From NCBI GenBank assembly GCA_052171895.1, contig JBQMRN010000004.1, forward strand, positions 183,655 to 247,654: a stretch of 64,000 bases of DNA, read 5' to 3'. The translations under genes were made by a program, and so were the position numbers. Source of the DNA: Arsenophonus sp052171895. Lineage in GTDB: Bacteria; Pseudomonadota; Gammaproteobacteria; Enterobacterales; Enterobacteriaceae. Shown one piece after another: positions 41,960 to 51,992 of this stretch (position 1 is its first letter; each line of letters begins with the position of its first letter). The notes beneath the pieces are model-generated. The model saw nothing but the letters and a program-made list of their open reading frames with translations. It was not told where the DNA came from and searched no databases.

Positions 41960-42462
41960 CATTAATTTGTAGATATGTTGATATAACATAAGCATTTAAT
42001 AAATGCTTACAAAGTCTTATAACTAAGACTTTTAGATCATTTTTATCCTCTTAATCAAAACGATCAAAGATAGCAGTATCAATATCTAATATGCGAATTA
42101 ACTGTCCATTGACTGTTTCTGCTAGCAGCAAAACATTCTCTGAATAACTGAAATTATTCCAACTAATGTACTCTGAAAAGAATGGATATCCACTCCGAAA
42201 TACCTTATACTCTATTTTCCATAAAGATAGTCCAACAAACACCTTTTCCTTATGTAATAAGTAAACATACAGCTTTAATTTTTCCATGAAAAGGTCAAAC
42301 ACAAGTGTATCATGACTTTTTAGATAAAAGTCTACCCAATTAAGATTTGGTAATCCTTCAAAATAGTGCACTCATATTTACAACTGTGGTAATAAAATAA
42401 TTATCATCAGCAATTAAGCTAGTTAAATTACAAGAAAGATCATGATAAAAGACTTTTTTCAT
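41960..42462 (-). pseudogene. msrC: Free methionine-(R)-sulfoxide reductase, decayed
   Basis: Full-length remnant of the GAF-domain enzyme (E. coli 165 residues) that lies upstream of proQ. From the ATG at 42462: 'MKKVFYHDLSCNLTSLIADD', 'NLNWVDFYLKSHDTLVF', 'GKGVCWT', 'GQLIRILDIDTAIFDRFD', 'EDKNDLKVLV'. The stretch 42051-42371 is still open (106 codons), but one frameshift precedes it, a second change has removed the 'ACDAxSxSEI' loop with its cysteine, and a stop follows 'DRFD'. Confidence 0.88.
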
Positions 42463-42680
42463 AATATTTCGTTTGTCAAATTTTACATATACTCATCTAG
42501 GAGATAAATAAATCCCAATGTAACAATTTTTATCTATCAGGGTTAACAATTCGCTGTATTAATCGTTATATTTTTATATATGTTGCAATTTAATTGCCCG
42601 GTTACAAATTACATAATTAATAAAAATTAATTCAAATTTCACCTAATTATTAAATATGAAAAAAGTTTCAGTAAAATTAG

Positions 42681-42819
42681 GAGTTATTCTCATTTCTGGT
42701 ATATGAGATTCCGGAGATGGTGGCATATCATCTCTCTGTTGTTGAAATCATCTAGAAAATCAATCAGCAGGATAGCCCACCATCTCTAAAACCCAATACA
42801 CCAGAAATTAGTATAACTC
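42681..42819. mobile_element. IS256-family foldback miniature (I)
   Basis: 139 bp made of two left ends of the element facing each other: 'gagttattctcatttctggt' from 42681 on plus and 'gagttatactaatttctggt' from 42819 on minus, with about 50 and 100 bp of left-end DNA respectively. There is no right end and no coding capacity. Such a palindrome would fold into a hairpin. Confidence 0.75.
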
Positions 42820-43545
42820 TTAAATAGTTAACTATCGATTTAATTAATCAAGGTTTTGATCTACATGTTTGGTGTAGAATTATTAATCACTCGTCGCGCA
42901 GCAAAAACAAAATCCTATTAGACAGGATTAGATTAATGAGCTATTATTTATTGCAGGTAAGTTAATTATCTATCGCAAAATTGCAAATAGTTTTACTCAA
43001 ATCCAATGCAGAAATAAATATCAAAATATTAGAATAAGTGATTTTACTAAAAACACAAAAATGCGGGGATTTACTGGAGCTTTATTCTAGAAACGGTAAT
43101 TTTTATTACACTAGTCACAATTTTAATTGTGTACTGGCAACTTAGATTGCAACACCATCAGTAGCTACTGCTCAATATAATATTGAAATTAATAAAATCA
43201 ATCATGTAAAAATTATTAAATATTAGCAGAGGATTTTACTCAAGCAATAGAAGGTGAAGATCAGTTTAAACACTTTGAAGGTATTGATTTAAGGAGTTAT
43301 AAATGTAAGAGAATTTTGATCGGATATCATCCGCCTTGCTATGGTTTAGATGAAAAACCCCTTGAATTACTAAAAATATATCGTATTGTTTATATATTTT
43401 ATAAAGCTAATACACTCTTTCATAATCTAAATATACTCAATAAAACCTATAAATTCATCGATTAGTATTATTCGATCAATTTTTATACCAAGAGCATATC
43501 GAAATGTGCTTTCTCCTCTTGAAAAGATAGCATATTTAAATAAGA
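42820..43545. other. Unassigned decayed region
   Basis: No open gene. On the plus strand around 43060-43140 one frame reads 'MRGFTGALF' followed by a hydrophobic helix 'ETVIFITLVTILIVYW', and around 43225-43330 'EDFTQAIEGEDQFKHFEGID' is a plausible coding piece. I do not recognise either. letA, expected upstream of msrC in E. coli, is not visible. Confidence 0.35.
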
Positions 43546-43547
43546 TA

Positions 43548-43574
43548 AAAACGCCATATTTTTAATGGCGTTTT
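43548..43574. terminator. Strong intrinsic terminator
   Basis: Perfect 10-bp stem 'aaaacgccat'/'atggcgtttt' around a 7-base loop, with A- and T-rich flanks on both strands ('aataagata', 'gtttta'). Works in principle both ways. It lies about 180 bp beyond the fabR stop on the minus strand and after the dead plus-strand region, and is better kept than the genes on its left. Confidence 0.75.
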
Positions 43575-43757
43575 GTTTTATAATTCATAACAGAAAAGAA
43601 TCTATCTACTGATGACTAATATTATTTTTAATATAAGTAATAAATATCAAAATAATATTGATGTAAGCAATTTCTTTAAAAGATTAATAATCATTTAAAA
43701 GCTAATATAGAAAATACCAATAAATAATTAGAATTTTGGGTTTACTGCAAAAATTAT

Positions 43758-44399
43758 TTATAATTTGATATTATGTTTTTCCTCTTCACGACGATACCAA
43801 TAATAGGCTCCTCTAGCGATCATTCTAAGCTGCAAAACTAATCGCTCTTCTAAAAGTTGCCTTTTTTTCTGATCAATATCTAATGCTTCTGCCCCCGCAC
43901 TAAACACAATAGTAACCATGGCTTCTGCTTCTATTTCAGTAAAATACCGAGACATATTACTTTCCTGTTGCAAGTAATCGGCCAATTCAGCAATAAAATG
44001 CTGAATTTCTTTAGTAACCGCAGCACGAAATTCAACCGATGTACCTGAACGTTTACGCAACAATAATCGAAAGGCATTTGGATTATTACCAATAAATTCC
44101 ATAAAAGTAGCAACAGATGTTCGAATAATACTGCCGCCTTTTGCAATACGCTGTCGTGCTTGATGCATTAATTGACGGAGCATAAGACCGCTTTCATCAA
44201 CCATGGTCAATTCTAATTCATCAACATCACGAAAATGTCGATAAAAAGAAGTCGGTGCAATACCAGCTTCTCGAGTAACTTCACGTAAGCTAAGCGTAGT
44301 AAAGGTACGCTCAGCATTCAATTGACTAAAAGCCGCTTTTATCAGAGAACGACGTGTTTTTTCTTTCTGTTTTGCTCTGACACCTATAATATTACTCAC
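43758..44399 (-). CDS. fabR: TetR-family repressor of unsaturated fatty-acid genes FabR
   Basis: Intact 213-residue regulator (E. coli 215 in its shorter annotation). TetR-type helix-turn-helix at about 28-52 ('LSLREVTREAGIAPTSFYRH'), then the acyl-sensing domain ('VATFMEFIGNNPNAFRLLLR', 'LADYLQQ', 'MVTIVFSAGAEALDI'). It senses the ratio of unsaturated to saturated acyl-ACP and represses fabA and fabB. The likely operator sits before fabA at 32332. Beside it, sthA (now dead) keeps the E. coli arrangement, with IS256 copy J inserted between. Confidence 0.95.
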   Translation of the reverse strand: MSNIIGVRAKQKEKTRRSLIKAAFSQLNAERTFTTLSLREVTREAGIAPTSFYRHFRDVDELELTMVDESGLMLRQLMHQARQRIAKGGSIIRTSVATFMEFIGNNPNAFRLLLRKRSGTSVEFRAAVTKEIQHFIAELADYLQQESNMSRYFTEIEAEAMVTIVFSAGAEALDIDQKKRQLLEERLVLQLRMIARGAYYWYRREEEKHNIKL

Positions 44400-44573
44400 A
44401 GTAATTAATATACCTCTTCAATAATAATACAACTAGGCTACTATACCAAATTTTAACAGAGTTGAAGTGTCATTAAGTTTAACTAGTATATAAGGAATTT
44501 TTGTTTATTTATTAAAATACAAAGCATAAATCTTATATTTAAGCTTGATTAAAGAAGATGGTGTTAATCTGAG

Positions 44574-45991
44574 GAATTATGCTCATTTCTGGTGTATGGA
44601 GTTTAGAGATGGTGGCATATTTTTTCTGATTGATTTTATGGATCATTTCAATAACAGAGAGATATGATATGCCATGAAAAATCTACCCTACAGATATCCG
44701 TGAAACTAGATATTACCTGTGATTCCTTGCATGAACCATCTGTAATTGTGCCAGGCAGCCTGATAGGCGCGCACCGTCTTTGAGGCTGAAGCTTGAAGCC
44801 ATTCTGCGATAACATGCTGAAACGCTGTCCTTGTCAATAGGTATCATGCCGTCGTCCGTAACTGTTATTTACCACAGCGAACTATACACAGACTGGTATA
44901 AGTGATGTTGAAATTAAAATGCCTAAGGGTCAGGGGATCGCAACGGCAACAGAATATGCTTTAACAGCTCGTTGCTAGCGAATTATCTAAAGGAAGCAAA
45001 AAGTAGCAAAGAGTTTCCTACACCATATTGTAGTACCTGTGAGGGCATCTTCCTCCGCTAATTTTTACGAAGCTCGGAAGCGGGTCGGTGCTTCCCTTGG
45101 TAAAAAAAAGCACATGCTCTCTTTACCATTACACTATCAGCAGACTGAAAACTAATGGATTGAAGAGCAGAGGCAATGCTTCCTACGTGATTTAAGTGAT
45201 ACGCGTTATGTTTATTTCTTGCCCGGATATGGCATCTATAGTCATCTCAGACAAGATCATTCCCTTTTACGGCTTGGCCATTTATCGGTCTCACTGAGGA
45301 TGGACATAAGGAGCTCATTGCTGTCGAAGATGCTTATGTCAGAAGCGAACTTAGCCGAACTTCTCAATACCCTAGCGGAGTAGCTTAACCATATCTTCCA
45401 GTGTTGCTAGGGGATGTGCTGCCCTTGGATTTTTGGAATGCAATAGCAAAAAGATATTGCAAGACACGCAGCACCAACACTGTTGTGTACACAAAACAGC
45501 TAATGTACTAGCGCTTTACTCCTCAAAGCATGCAACCGAAAATTAAGCCTGAGCTGTGGGAGGTCTAGCTAGCAGAGAGCCTCGATCCGGCTAATAAAGT
45601 CATTGATGTTTTATTGGGAAGGTTTTCAGCAAAGTATCCTGCAGCGATGAAGGAGCTAGAGAAAGATCAAGAAGAACTGCTTGTATTCTATGATTTTCCC
45701 TCAGAGCACTGGGCGTCAATAAGAACGAGGAATCTGATTAAATTAGCTTTTATGACAGTCAGGCTAACGAGAATCCGACGCCTGAAAAACTATGGGTTAA
45801 AAAACAACCCTTTCAATGCTATTTAAGCTACTCCCCCGTCTGGTAAGAAAAATTACAACCGGCTTAATTGGATTTGACCCTCCCGTGATCCTGGTGCTAA
45901 ATAACGTCCAATTTAAGAATAGAGAAGAGATTTATGAAGCATCAAAGTAGAACGTAGCCTGAACATCATACACTAGATTTGATAATAACTC
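44574..45991 (+). mobile_element. IS256-family copy J, full length, decayed (reference copy)
   Basis: 1.42 kb. Left end from 44574 ('gaattatgctcatttctggt'), right end 'gataataactc' to 45991. Left and right ends are inverted repeats of each other (about 18 of 26 positions). The broken transposase shows the IS256 (mutator) order: 'FNNREI.YAMKNLPYRYP', 'QRTIHRLV..DVEIKMPKG', 'TEDGHKELIAVEDAYVRSE', 'YPAAMKELEKDQEELLVFYD', 'FPSEHWASIRTRNLIKLAF', 'FKNREEIYEASK'. It sits between fabR and sthA without destroying fabR. Confidence 0.88.
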
Positions 45992-46041
45992 TAATCTATC
46001 TGAAATCTATATTTATATTTACATAATATAGGTTATACCGA

Positions 46042-47405
46042 ATGCCATAGATTCAATTTGATACTATCGTTATTTATTCTGGTATTCCAGCCTCTTGGGG
46101 TAGAATGTGCACCAATGGTGGTTGGTAAAATAATTGGGAAAAGTTGCAGTTATTGAATGTTATAATAAAATTGGCACTTGGGGTTGTATCACTCATGTAG
46201 AACCCTTTCTTTTAAAACGTTTCGGCATTTTTCAACCGAATTATCGAATTTAATCAAAACTCATTATACATCGATAAATCCCGGGTTCTACGCTCTTCTT
46301 TTCCCGACATATTTAAAGAAGCTGAGACCGTAATTAATTAACAAAGACATATACGACAAAAATTATTTTACAAACGGAATAGTTGTGAAATATTTGCTGG
46401 TGAAGCCTCTTTCATTGAGTAAGATACATATAAATTTTTTTATAATGATAGTAGCTATTATCTATACTATATATGCTTAAAATTATTACACAACCGGCTC
46501 TTATCTTTATTATCTTTCTGATGTTAATTTTCAGCATTCACGCATTTTTAAATAGCGATTGAATTTTAACACTCAATCATAAATTCAAGCATGTTATTAT
46601 TTATTGTGCAAGGGGGAAATTGGCTGTTAATATGCTTCAATTTTTAAAGGGTTAGGGGTAAAAGTTAATCTTATTAATACCCGTCCATCCTGTGTAAGTA
46701 TCTTTATTCTCGTTTCTATACAAAGAAACGTCTGACATTTTATCATATTATTTTTGGAATAATGGTTTTGTTATTTGCTGTAATGAAGAATATGAAAAGT
46801 TTGAAGGAACCGATGATTTCTTAATTATTCATCTGAAATGGGGTAAAAGGTCAAAGCTGATTTTTTATCATATCTTAATATAAGCTGTACAGGAAATACT
46901 GATAATTTAAATTTGGAGGCTACTGCTATTCCTATCGATAATCAAGGTCTGATTAAAGTTCATGGTACCTATCCTACTCATAATAAAAATATTTATCCTG
47001 TTAGCGATGTTATTGGCTACCCCCCGTTTAGCTTCTTTGGTTTATGATCCAGGTCTTCTCGCTGCCATGGCGAGAAGACCTGGCCACAGCGTACGATACA
47101 CATTTAATTGAAGATGTTCGACAACCTTAATCTATACTATTCCAAAAATCAGTTCTGTCGGTAAAAAAGAACAATAATTGACTGCCATGAAAATTATTTA
47201 TGAATTTGGTCGCGTCAAATTTAAATACTTAGGCAGAGCACAGATAGCAGGGAAGAAGAAATTATTCATATTGGGCAGGCGTACAATTATGGAAAAAGGT
47301 GAACCTAATACTATTGGATATTTTATTAATAATACCTTCAATTATCCAGCTATGACGGAAGCATTTTGAGTTGCTGCGCTAAATGGCTTAAACTCTCTAT
47401 TTTAA
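46042..47405 (+). pseudogene. sthA: Soluble pyridine nucleotide transhydrogenase, decayed
   Basis: Nearly full-length remnant of the flavoprotein (466 residues in E. coli) that moves reducing power between NADPH and NADH. From ATG at 46042, with a stop at codon 3: 'IQFDTIVIYSGIPASWG', 'VIECYNKIGTWGCITHVEPF', 'FNQNSLYIDKSR', 'VKVNLINTR', 'FYHIIFGIMVLLFAVMKNMK', 'VYPVSDVIGYPP', 'TIPKISSVGKKEQ.LTAMKI' and the C-terminus 'NTFNYPAMTEAF', 'VAALNGLNSLF', TAA at 47403. It also carries a 14-bp inverted repeat. Divergent from fabR as in E. coli. Confidence 0.92.
47049..47083. repeat. Perfect 14-bp inverted repeat inside sthA remnant
   Basis: 'ccaggtcttctcgc' (47049-47062) and its exact complement (47070-47083), 7-base loop. 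The left arm still reads as SthA protein ('YDPGLLAA'); the right arm reads nothing SthA-like ('MARRPG'), so it looks copied from the left. Confidence 0.85.
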
Positions 47406-47464
47406 GCAAAAAAACTAATATTTAGGAGTAAATAAACAATTAATTTTTACTATAATATCAATAT

Positions 47465-48352
47465 ATTTGTTTATGAATTACCTCAGAAAACTGTTCATGA
47501 TAACTTCTAAGCGGTGAACCAGTACGATAAATTAAAACAACTGAAGGTGAAGGGAAAATAATTAATACAATCAAGATAATAAATAACAACACGTTTTATT
47601 TCTTTCGCTATAAATAAATATGGTAAAAGTGCCGTACCACTTCCAGCTTCCACCCCATCTTACGTAATATTTCTAAACTGGTTACATGAAAGTAGGTATT
47701 ATTTGCCACCAAATCCTGGAAATATCCATCACTTAATCACATAAACAGTGGTCATCTTCCAACATAAGTAATTTTTGTTCTACAAGCTCACGCATTTCAA
47801 TTTCCTTACGATTAAACTATGGATGCCATTCATAAATTGCTAATCGCATAGGTTCCTCATAAAGAGGAATTTCAATAAAAGCTTTGATTTCTTTTACTTG
47901 AGCTAATATTGCATAATCAAATTTGCTATTATTTAATTATTCTAACAGATGATGTGTTTGTAGTTCATGTAAATACATCAGCAATATTAGGAAATAAACG
48001 ATGTAATTCTGAAATGATGTGAGGAGGTAAAAAGATAAGGTCTGATAGTAGGATTAATCCTATGTGATAAGGGTCCTAAGATGATTTCAGGTTGAAAGGA
48101 AGCCATTTCCTGCAGTATTTTAATTGTATTTTTTCAAAACTGCTCTTGCTTGTTCAACTAACAATAATCCACTCCTGAATAAAAAGAACCTTTCGGCTAG
48201 TTGGCTTTAATAACATAATACATGAATCGTCTTCTAATTTAGGAATTTAAGCGATTAAGATCGGCTGATACTAACATAGTAGACATCTGCAGCAGGTTGA
48301 AATGTTTATGCTTAGCTAATGCAACAAGGTACTCCAAATTATAAATATTCAT
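47465..48352 (-). pseudogene. oxyR: OxyR peroxide-sensing regulator, decayed
   Basis: Full-length remnant of the LysR-type peroxide sensor (305 residues). From ATG at 48352: 'MNIYNLEYLVALAKHKHFNL', 'LLVEQARAVLK'-like, 'EMASFQPEIILGPL', 'INPTIRPYLF', 'FIEIPLYEEPMRLAIYEWHP', 'LMLEDDHCLCD', 'VTSLEILRKMGWKLEVV' and C-terminal 'YRTGSPLRSYHEQFSEVIH'. The 'GHCLRDQ' segment keeps its first redox Cys codon, but several shifts and stops make the gene dead. Next to sthA as in E. coli. Confidence 0.9.
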
Positions 48353-48374
48353 GCCTATTCCTTCCTTAAATAGG

Positions 48375-48408
48375 AATTTGATGAATAAACTTATTTATTC
48401 ATCAAATT
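48375..48408. repeat. 15-bp perfect hairpin upstream of oxyR
   Basis: 'aatttgatgaataaa' (48375-48389) and its exact complement (48394-48408), 4-base loop. It lies 23 bp upstream of the oxyR start. In E. coli argH ends here, so it may be the terminator of a lost argH. Confidence 0.5.
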
Positions 48409-48928
48409 AGATCTGGTTTTTCTATCAACGAAAAAATTTGGCAAAAAATTTTTTTCATAATTCATAGACAAAAATGAAGAAATTAAATGCTTTTAGATTA
48501 AGTTGTTTATTGCCAATGTTAGCTGCTATTGAGCAGTTAACATTGCACAACTAATTTACAACCATAAACCAGTATTTCAATTCCCTATTTATTGAAATTT
48601 AGAATCACTAAGCATTGATTTTAGATATTACCAATAAAGACTTCACTGAACTTTTATAATTAAATTAATAATCATTGGTAAATTTAAATCGATATATTCA
48701 AATAATTTTTCATCAAAATAAAATTTATATAGCAAAGATTTTTAATTCTTAAATAAGATTATTACATCGAAATATATTAATCGCTCTGATCCTATACATC
48801 ATTAATTTTCTTTTATCCTGTATATGTTCTTCTTATCAGTTAAAGGAAAAATTAGGATCATCAATCCTTTCATTAATAAATCTTGTACACTGAACTAAGA
48901 TTAATTGTTGTATTCTTATTTAAAGAAA
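48409..48928. other. AT-rich desert between oxyR and IS256 copy K
   Basis: No gene recognised on either strand. I looked for an argH 3' end, the E. coli neighbour, and saw none. Confidence 0.4.
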
Positions 48929-50341
48929 GAGTTATTAGCACATCTGGTGTATAATGCTCAAGCTACCTTCCACTCTAATGCTTTGTAAATCTATTTTTCA
49001 TCCTTAAATTGGATGTTTTTACTACCAGGATCAGGAGGTCAACTCCCATTAGCCGCTTGCAGCTTTTTTGAGCAGAGTGTAGCAGCTTAAATATCATTGA
49101 AATGGTTGTTTTTCTCGAACCACAGTTCTTTGCGCCTCGGCTTTGTAGCCTTATTATCGCAAAAGCAGATTTAATCAGATTCCTCATTTTTATTGATGCC
49201 CAGTGCTCTGCTCTAAGGAGCAGTCGTAGAATGCCAGCAATTTTTCTCGATCTTTCTATAGCTTCTTCATCGCTGAACAGCGATACTACTTCTCTGAAAA
49301 CCTTGCCAACAAAATATCAAGGGCTTTAAGCTGCATCACAACTCTCTGCTAGCCAGACCTCCATCACCTCAACCTTAACTTTCGGTTGCATGCCTTTCTT
49401 TCGGTTGCATGGCTTTCTTTTGGGGTGAAGCCAGTTCATTAGCTATTTTGTGTACCCAACAGAATTGGTGCTGCATGTCCGGGAATATCTTTGCCATTGC
49501 ATTCTAAAAACCAAGGGTACTGTTTCCCATACCCACAAGCCTGGGATATAGGGTTAAGCTCTACGTGCTTGAATGGCATTGAGAAGTTAGGCCAAGTGCG
49601 CTTTTAACTCTCGATAAGCATCTCTTAGACTGCAATAATCTCCTTACGTCCATGTTCAGTGATGCTGATAATGACTAGCAGGCAAAGGGATCATCTTGCC
49701 AGACAGGGCTGTATATGGCATTGGCATAGAAATAAACGTAGCGCGTATCACTTAGATCCCGCAGGTACCATTTGCTTATGCTCTTCAAGCCATTGCTGTT
49801 TCAGTCTGCTGATGGTACTGGGAGATAGACCAAGTGCTTTTTCAGCAAGAAGCGGCTCCCCAATAGATAGCTTCGTGAAAACTCACTGGTGTGGAGATCC
49901 CTCGTAGCAGGGTACAAAGCTATGGTAGCAAATTCTTTGTCGCTTTTTACACTCTTCAGATAAGGTGGTAGTAACGCTGTTGAAGCATATTCCGTTTCCA
50001 CTACGATCCATAACCTTAAGCACTTTAATCTCAATATTGCCAATACTAGTCTGCTATAGTTCGCTGTGGAAAATAACCATTACAGAGACGGAGGATGATG
50101 CCCGTCGAGAAGGCGGCATTCAGCCTGTTATCAGCCTAAATGGCGGTGGCTATCAGTTATCTGTGGTACCATTACGGATGAGTTTATCTAATGGATCAGA
50201 GGAAATATTTGATTTTGTGAATATTTCTGTATGCTAGACTTTTCATGGTATATTATCTATATATTATTGAAATAATTCATAAATTAATTAGTAATATGCT
50301 ACCATCAGCGAAACTCTATACAGTAGAAATAAGCATAACTT
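48929..50341 (-). mobile_element. IS256-family copy K, full length, decayed
   Basis: 1.41 kb, minus strand, right terminal repeat at 48929-48955 and left end ending at 50341. Codons for 'MRNLIKSAFAIIRLQSRGAK', 'LGLSPSTISRLKQQWLEEHK', 'EIKVLKVMDRSGNGICFN' and 'SSLLPPYLKS' are visible in pieces. A 19-bp tandem duplication lies at 49381-49418. Confidence 0.87.
49381..49418. repeat. 19-bp tandem duplication in IS256 copy K
   Basis: 'ttcggttgcatgcctttct' is followed at once by 'ttcggttgcatggctttct', one mismatch. The other IS256 copies have the unit once, so it is a local duplication. Confidence 0.8.
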
Positions 50342-50540
50342 TAAAGAAATGCATGAGTAGTGAAATTTTAGTTATTAAGGTTGATAACACTGAAAACTAA
50401 ACTATCCACATTTATATTGAGTTATACTGTCAATAAATTACCATAGCATAAATTAGTTCTCTCAATGAAAGATACTTACAAAGTAATGAAACATTAATTA
50501 ATCTACTGGCAAAATGCTTAACGAGGTTAGCTGGTAAAAT

Positions 50541-51214
50541 AAGGCTATCTTGGCAAAGCTTCTTGCTTTACTCGCAGAGTAATATGTGGCTAGATCTGTA
50601 TTTCAATTGTTGTGATTTCAAACAATCTTCTCCAAGCCATATAATTCGGTAAATAAAATAACTGTACAGCATGGGATCTACTCAGCCATCCTTTTAATCA
50701 GCTGATATAGCTGTTCATATTTTTAATCTAAAATTTCTTATCAATAACTCTCTTATTATTTAGTCTTATTAGATAATGGTGATTAATTTTATGCTTGCTG
50801 GCAAAGGTTTTGTACTATTTACCTTCATCAGAGAAAAACATGCACTCTTTATCGATGATCTGCTCAAGAAAACGCCTAACACACTCTGCATTAAACTCTT
50901 CAAGAATCTCATCGCTCATATGATGATCCTGTTGATCTCAGTTGATTAATACAAGGATTCGTTCTTTCCTTTTATCTCCTCCTCTCCCGTGTTTTCTAGC
51001 TTTCCTAGATGGAATATAACTCTAGCCTTTAAAGGATTTAGGGAAAATGTTTCGTCAACTTCAAGAATTCCACTTTAGTATATTTATCTTGGGTGTTATG
51101 AGCTTAACCAAGGAAGTAGTGATGCCATATAAATAATGTTTTCAAATCAATCTCTGTTTTTTTGCTTCATCCCGTAAAGTTAATCTATTCAACATACATC
51201 GCAGATAACTAAAC
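50541..51214 (-). mobile_element. IS1595-family fragment, 3' two thirds
   Basis: Minus strand. It includes the 3' terminal region (50541-50620) and codons for 'LPNYMAWRRLFEI', 'RLKGWLSRSHAV', 'LEQIIDKECMFFSDEGK', 'YKTFASKHKINHHYLIRLN' and 'VDETFSLNPLKARVI' with shifts. The 5' third is missing; at 51214 the sequence turns back on itself as a 52-bp inverted repeat. Confidence 0.8.
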
Positions 51215-51285
51215 TATTTATCCTTATAATATGGTTTAGTTATCTGCGATGTATGTTGAATAGATTAACTTTACGGGATGAAGCA
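51163..51285. repeat. Perfect 52-bp inverted repeat inside IS1595 DNA
   Basis: Bases 51163-51214 and 51234-51285 are exact complements, with a 19-base AT-rich loop. The right arm is IS1595 DNA in plus orientation ('FSYLRCMLNRLTLRDEA') and ends where an IS256 fragment starts. 52 of 52 matches in a decayed region means the event is recent. Confidence 0.93.
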
Positions 51286-51857
51286 TAGATACACTGGTAT
51301 TGGTGATGTTGAAATTAAACTGCCTAAGGTCAGGGATCGTAGACCAACGCTGTTGTACAAAAAACCTAAAATGTGCTGGCTTCACTCTCGAAAGGCATGT
51401 AACCGAAAGTTAAGACTAAGCTGTGGAGGTCTGGCTAGCAGAGACCCGTGATGCCGCTAATAAAGCTATTGATATTTTATTGGCAAGGTTTTCAGAAAAG
51501 TATCCTGCAGCGATGAAAAAGCTGGAGAAAGATCGAAAAGAACCGTTGGTGTTCTATAACTTTCTATCAGAGCATTGGCGTCATAATAATAACGACAAAT
51601 AAAATTGAATCGGCTTTTCTACAGTGATTCTAACGAATTCGAGGCGGAGGAAGAAGAACTGTGGTTAGAGAAAACAACCATTTGATGGGTATTTTCAGCC
51701 ATTTACGTCTGCCAAGAAAAATTAAAATCGGCTAAGGAGATTTAACCTGTTTGACTCTGATGGTAAACAACGTCAAATTTAAAAATGGAGAACAGATTCA
51801 CGAACCATCAGAGTCAAAGGTAGCCTGACAGTCATACACTAGATTTGCTAATAACTC
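51286..51857 (+). mobile_element. IS256-family copy L, deleted
   Basis: Starts inside the transposase ('TLVLVMLKLNCLRSGI' region), jumps after 'VRDR' to codons for 'PTLLYKKP', then continues to the right terminal repeat at 51857. Left end and about 330 bp of the middle are missing. It abuts the 52-bp inverted repeat. Confidence 0.8.
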
Positions 51858-51992
51858 TGATAAATATAAAAACATATTTAAATAGATACCTAACTATATA
51901 CTATTCTTCTCCCTATTGAGATTTATATTTCAAGCAAAATAAAAGATATTTTTTAACATTGATAATTATACTAATCATTGAAATAATATAGA

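Noticed and set aside
42051..42371. 106-codon frame as a real short protein
   Set aside because: It is the middle of msrC; sequence matching MsrC continues on both sides in other frames, so it is a pseudogene fragment.
42820..43545. Type IV pilin-like remnant based on 'MRGFTGALF' and a hydrophobic helix
   Set aside because: One short motif only, without the Glu at position 5 or any pilus gene nearby.
51163..51285. 52-bp inverted repeat as a transcription terminator
   Set aside because: The arms are ordinary IS1595 coding DNA, no gene ends there and there is no T-tract.
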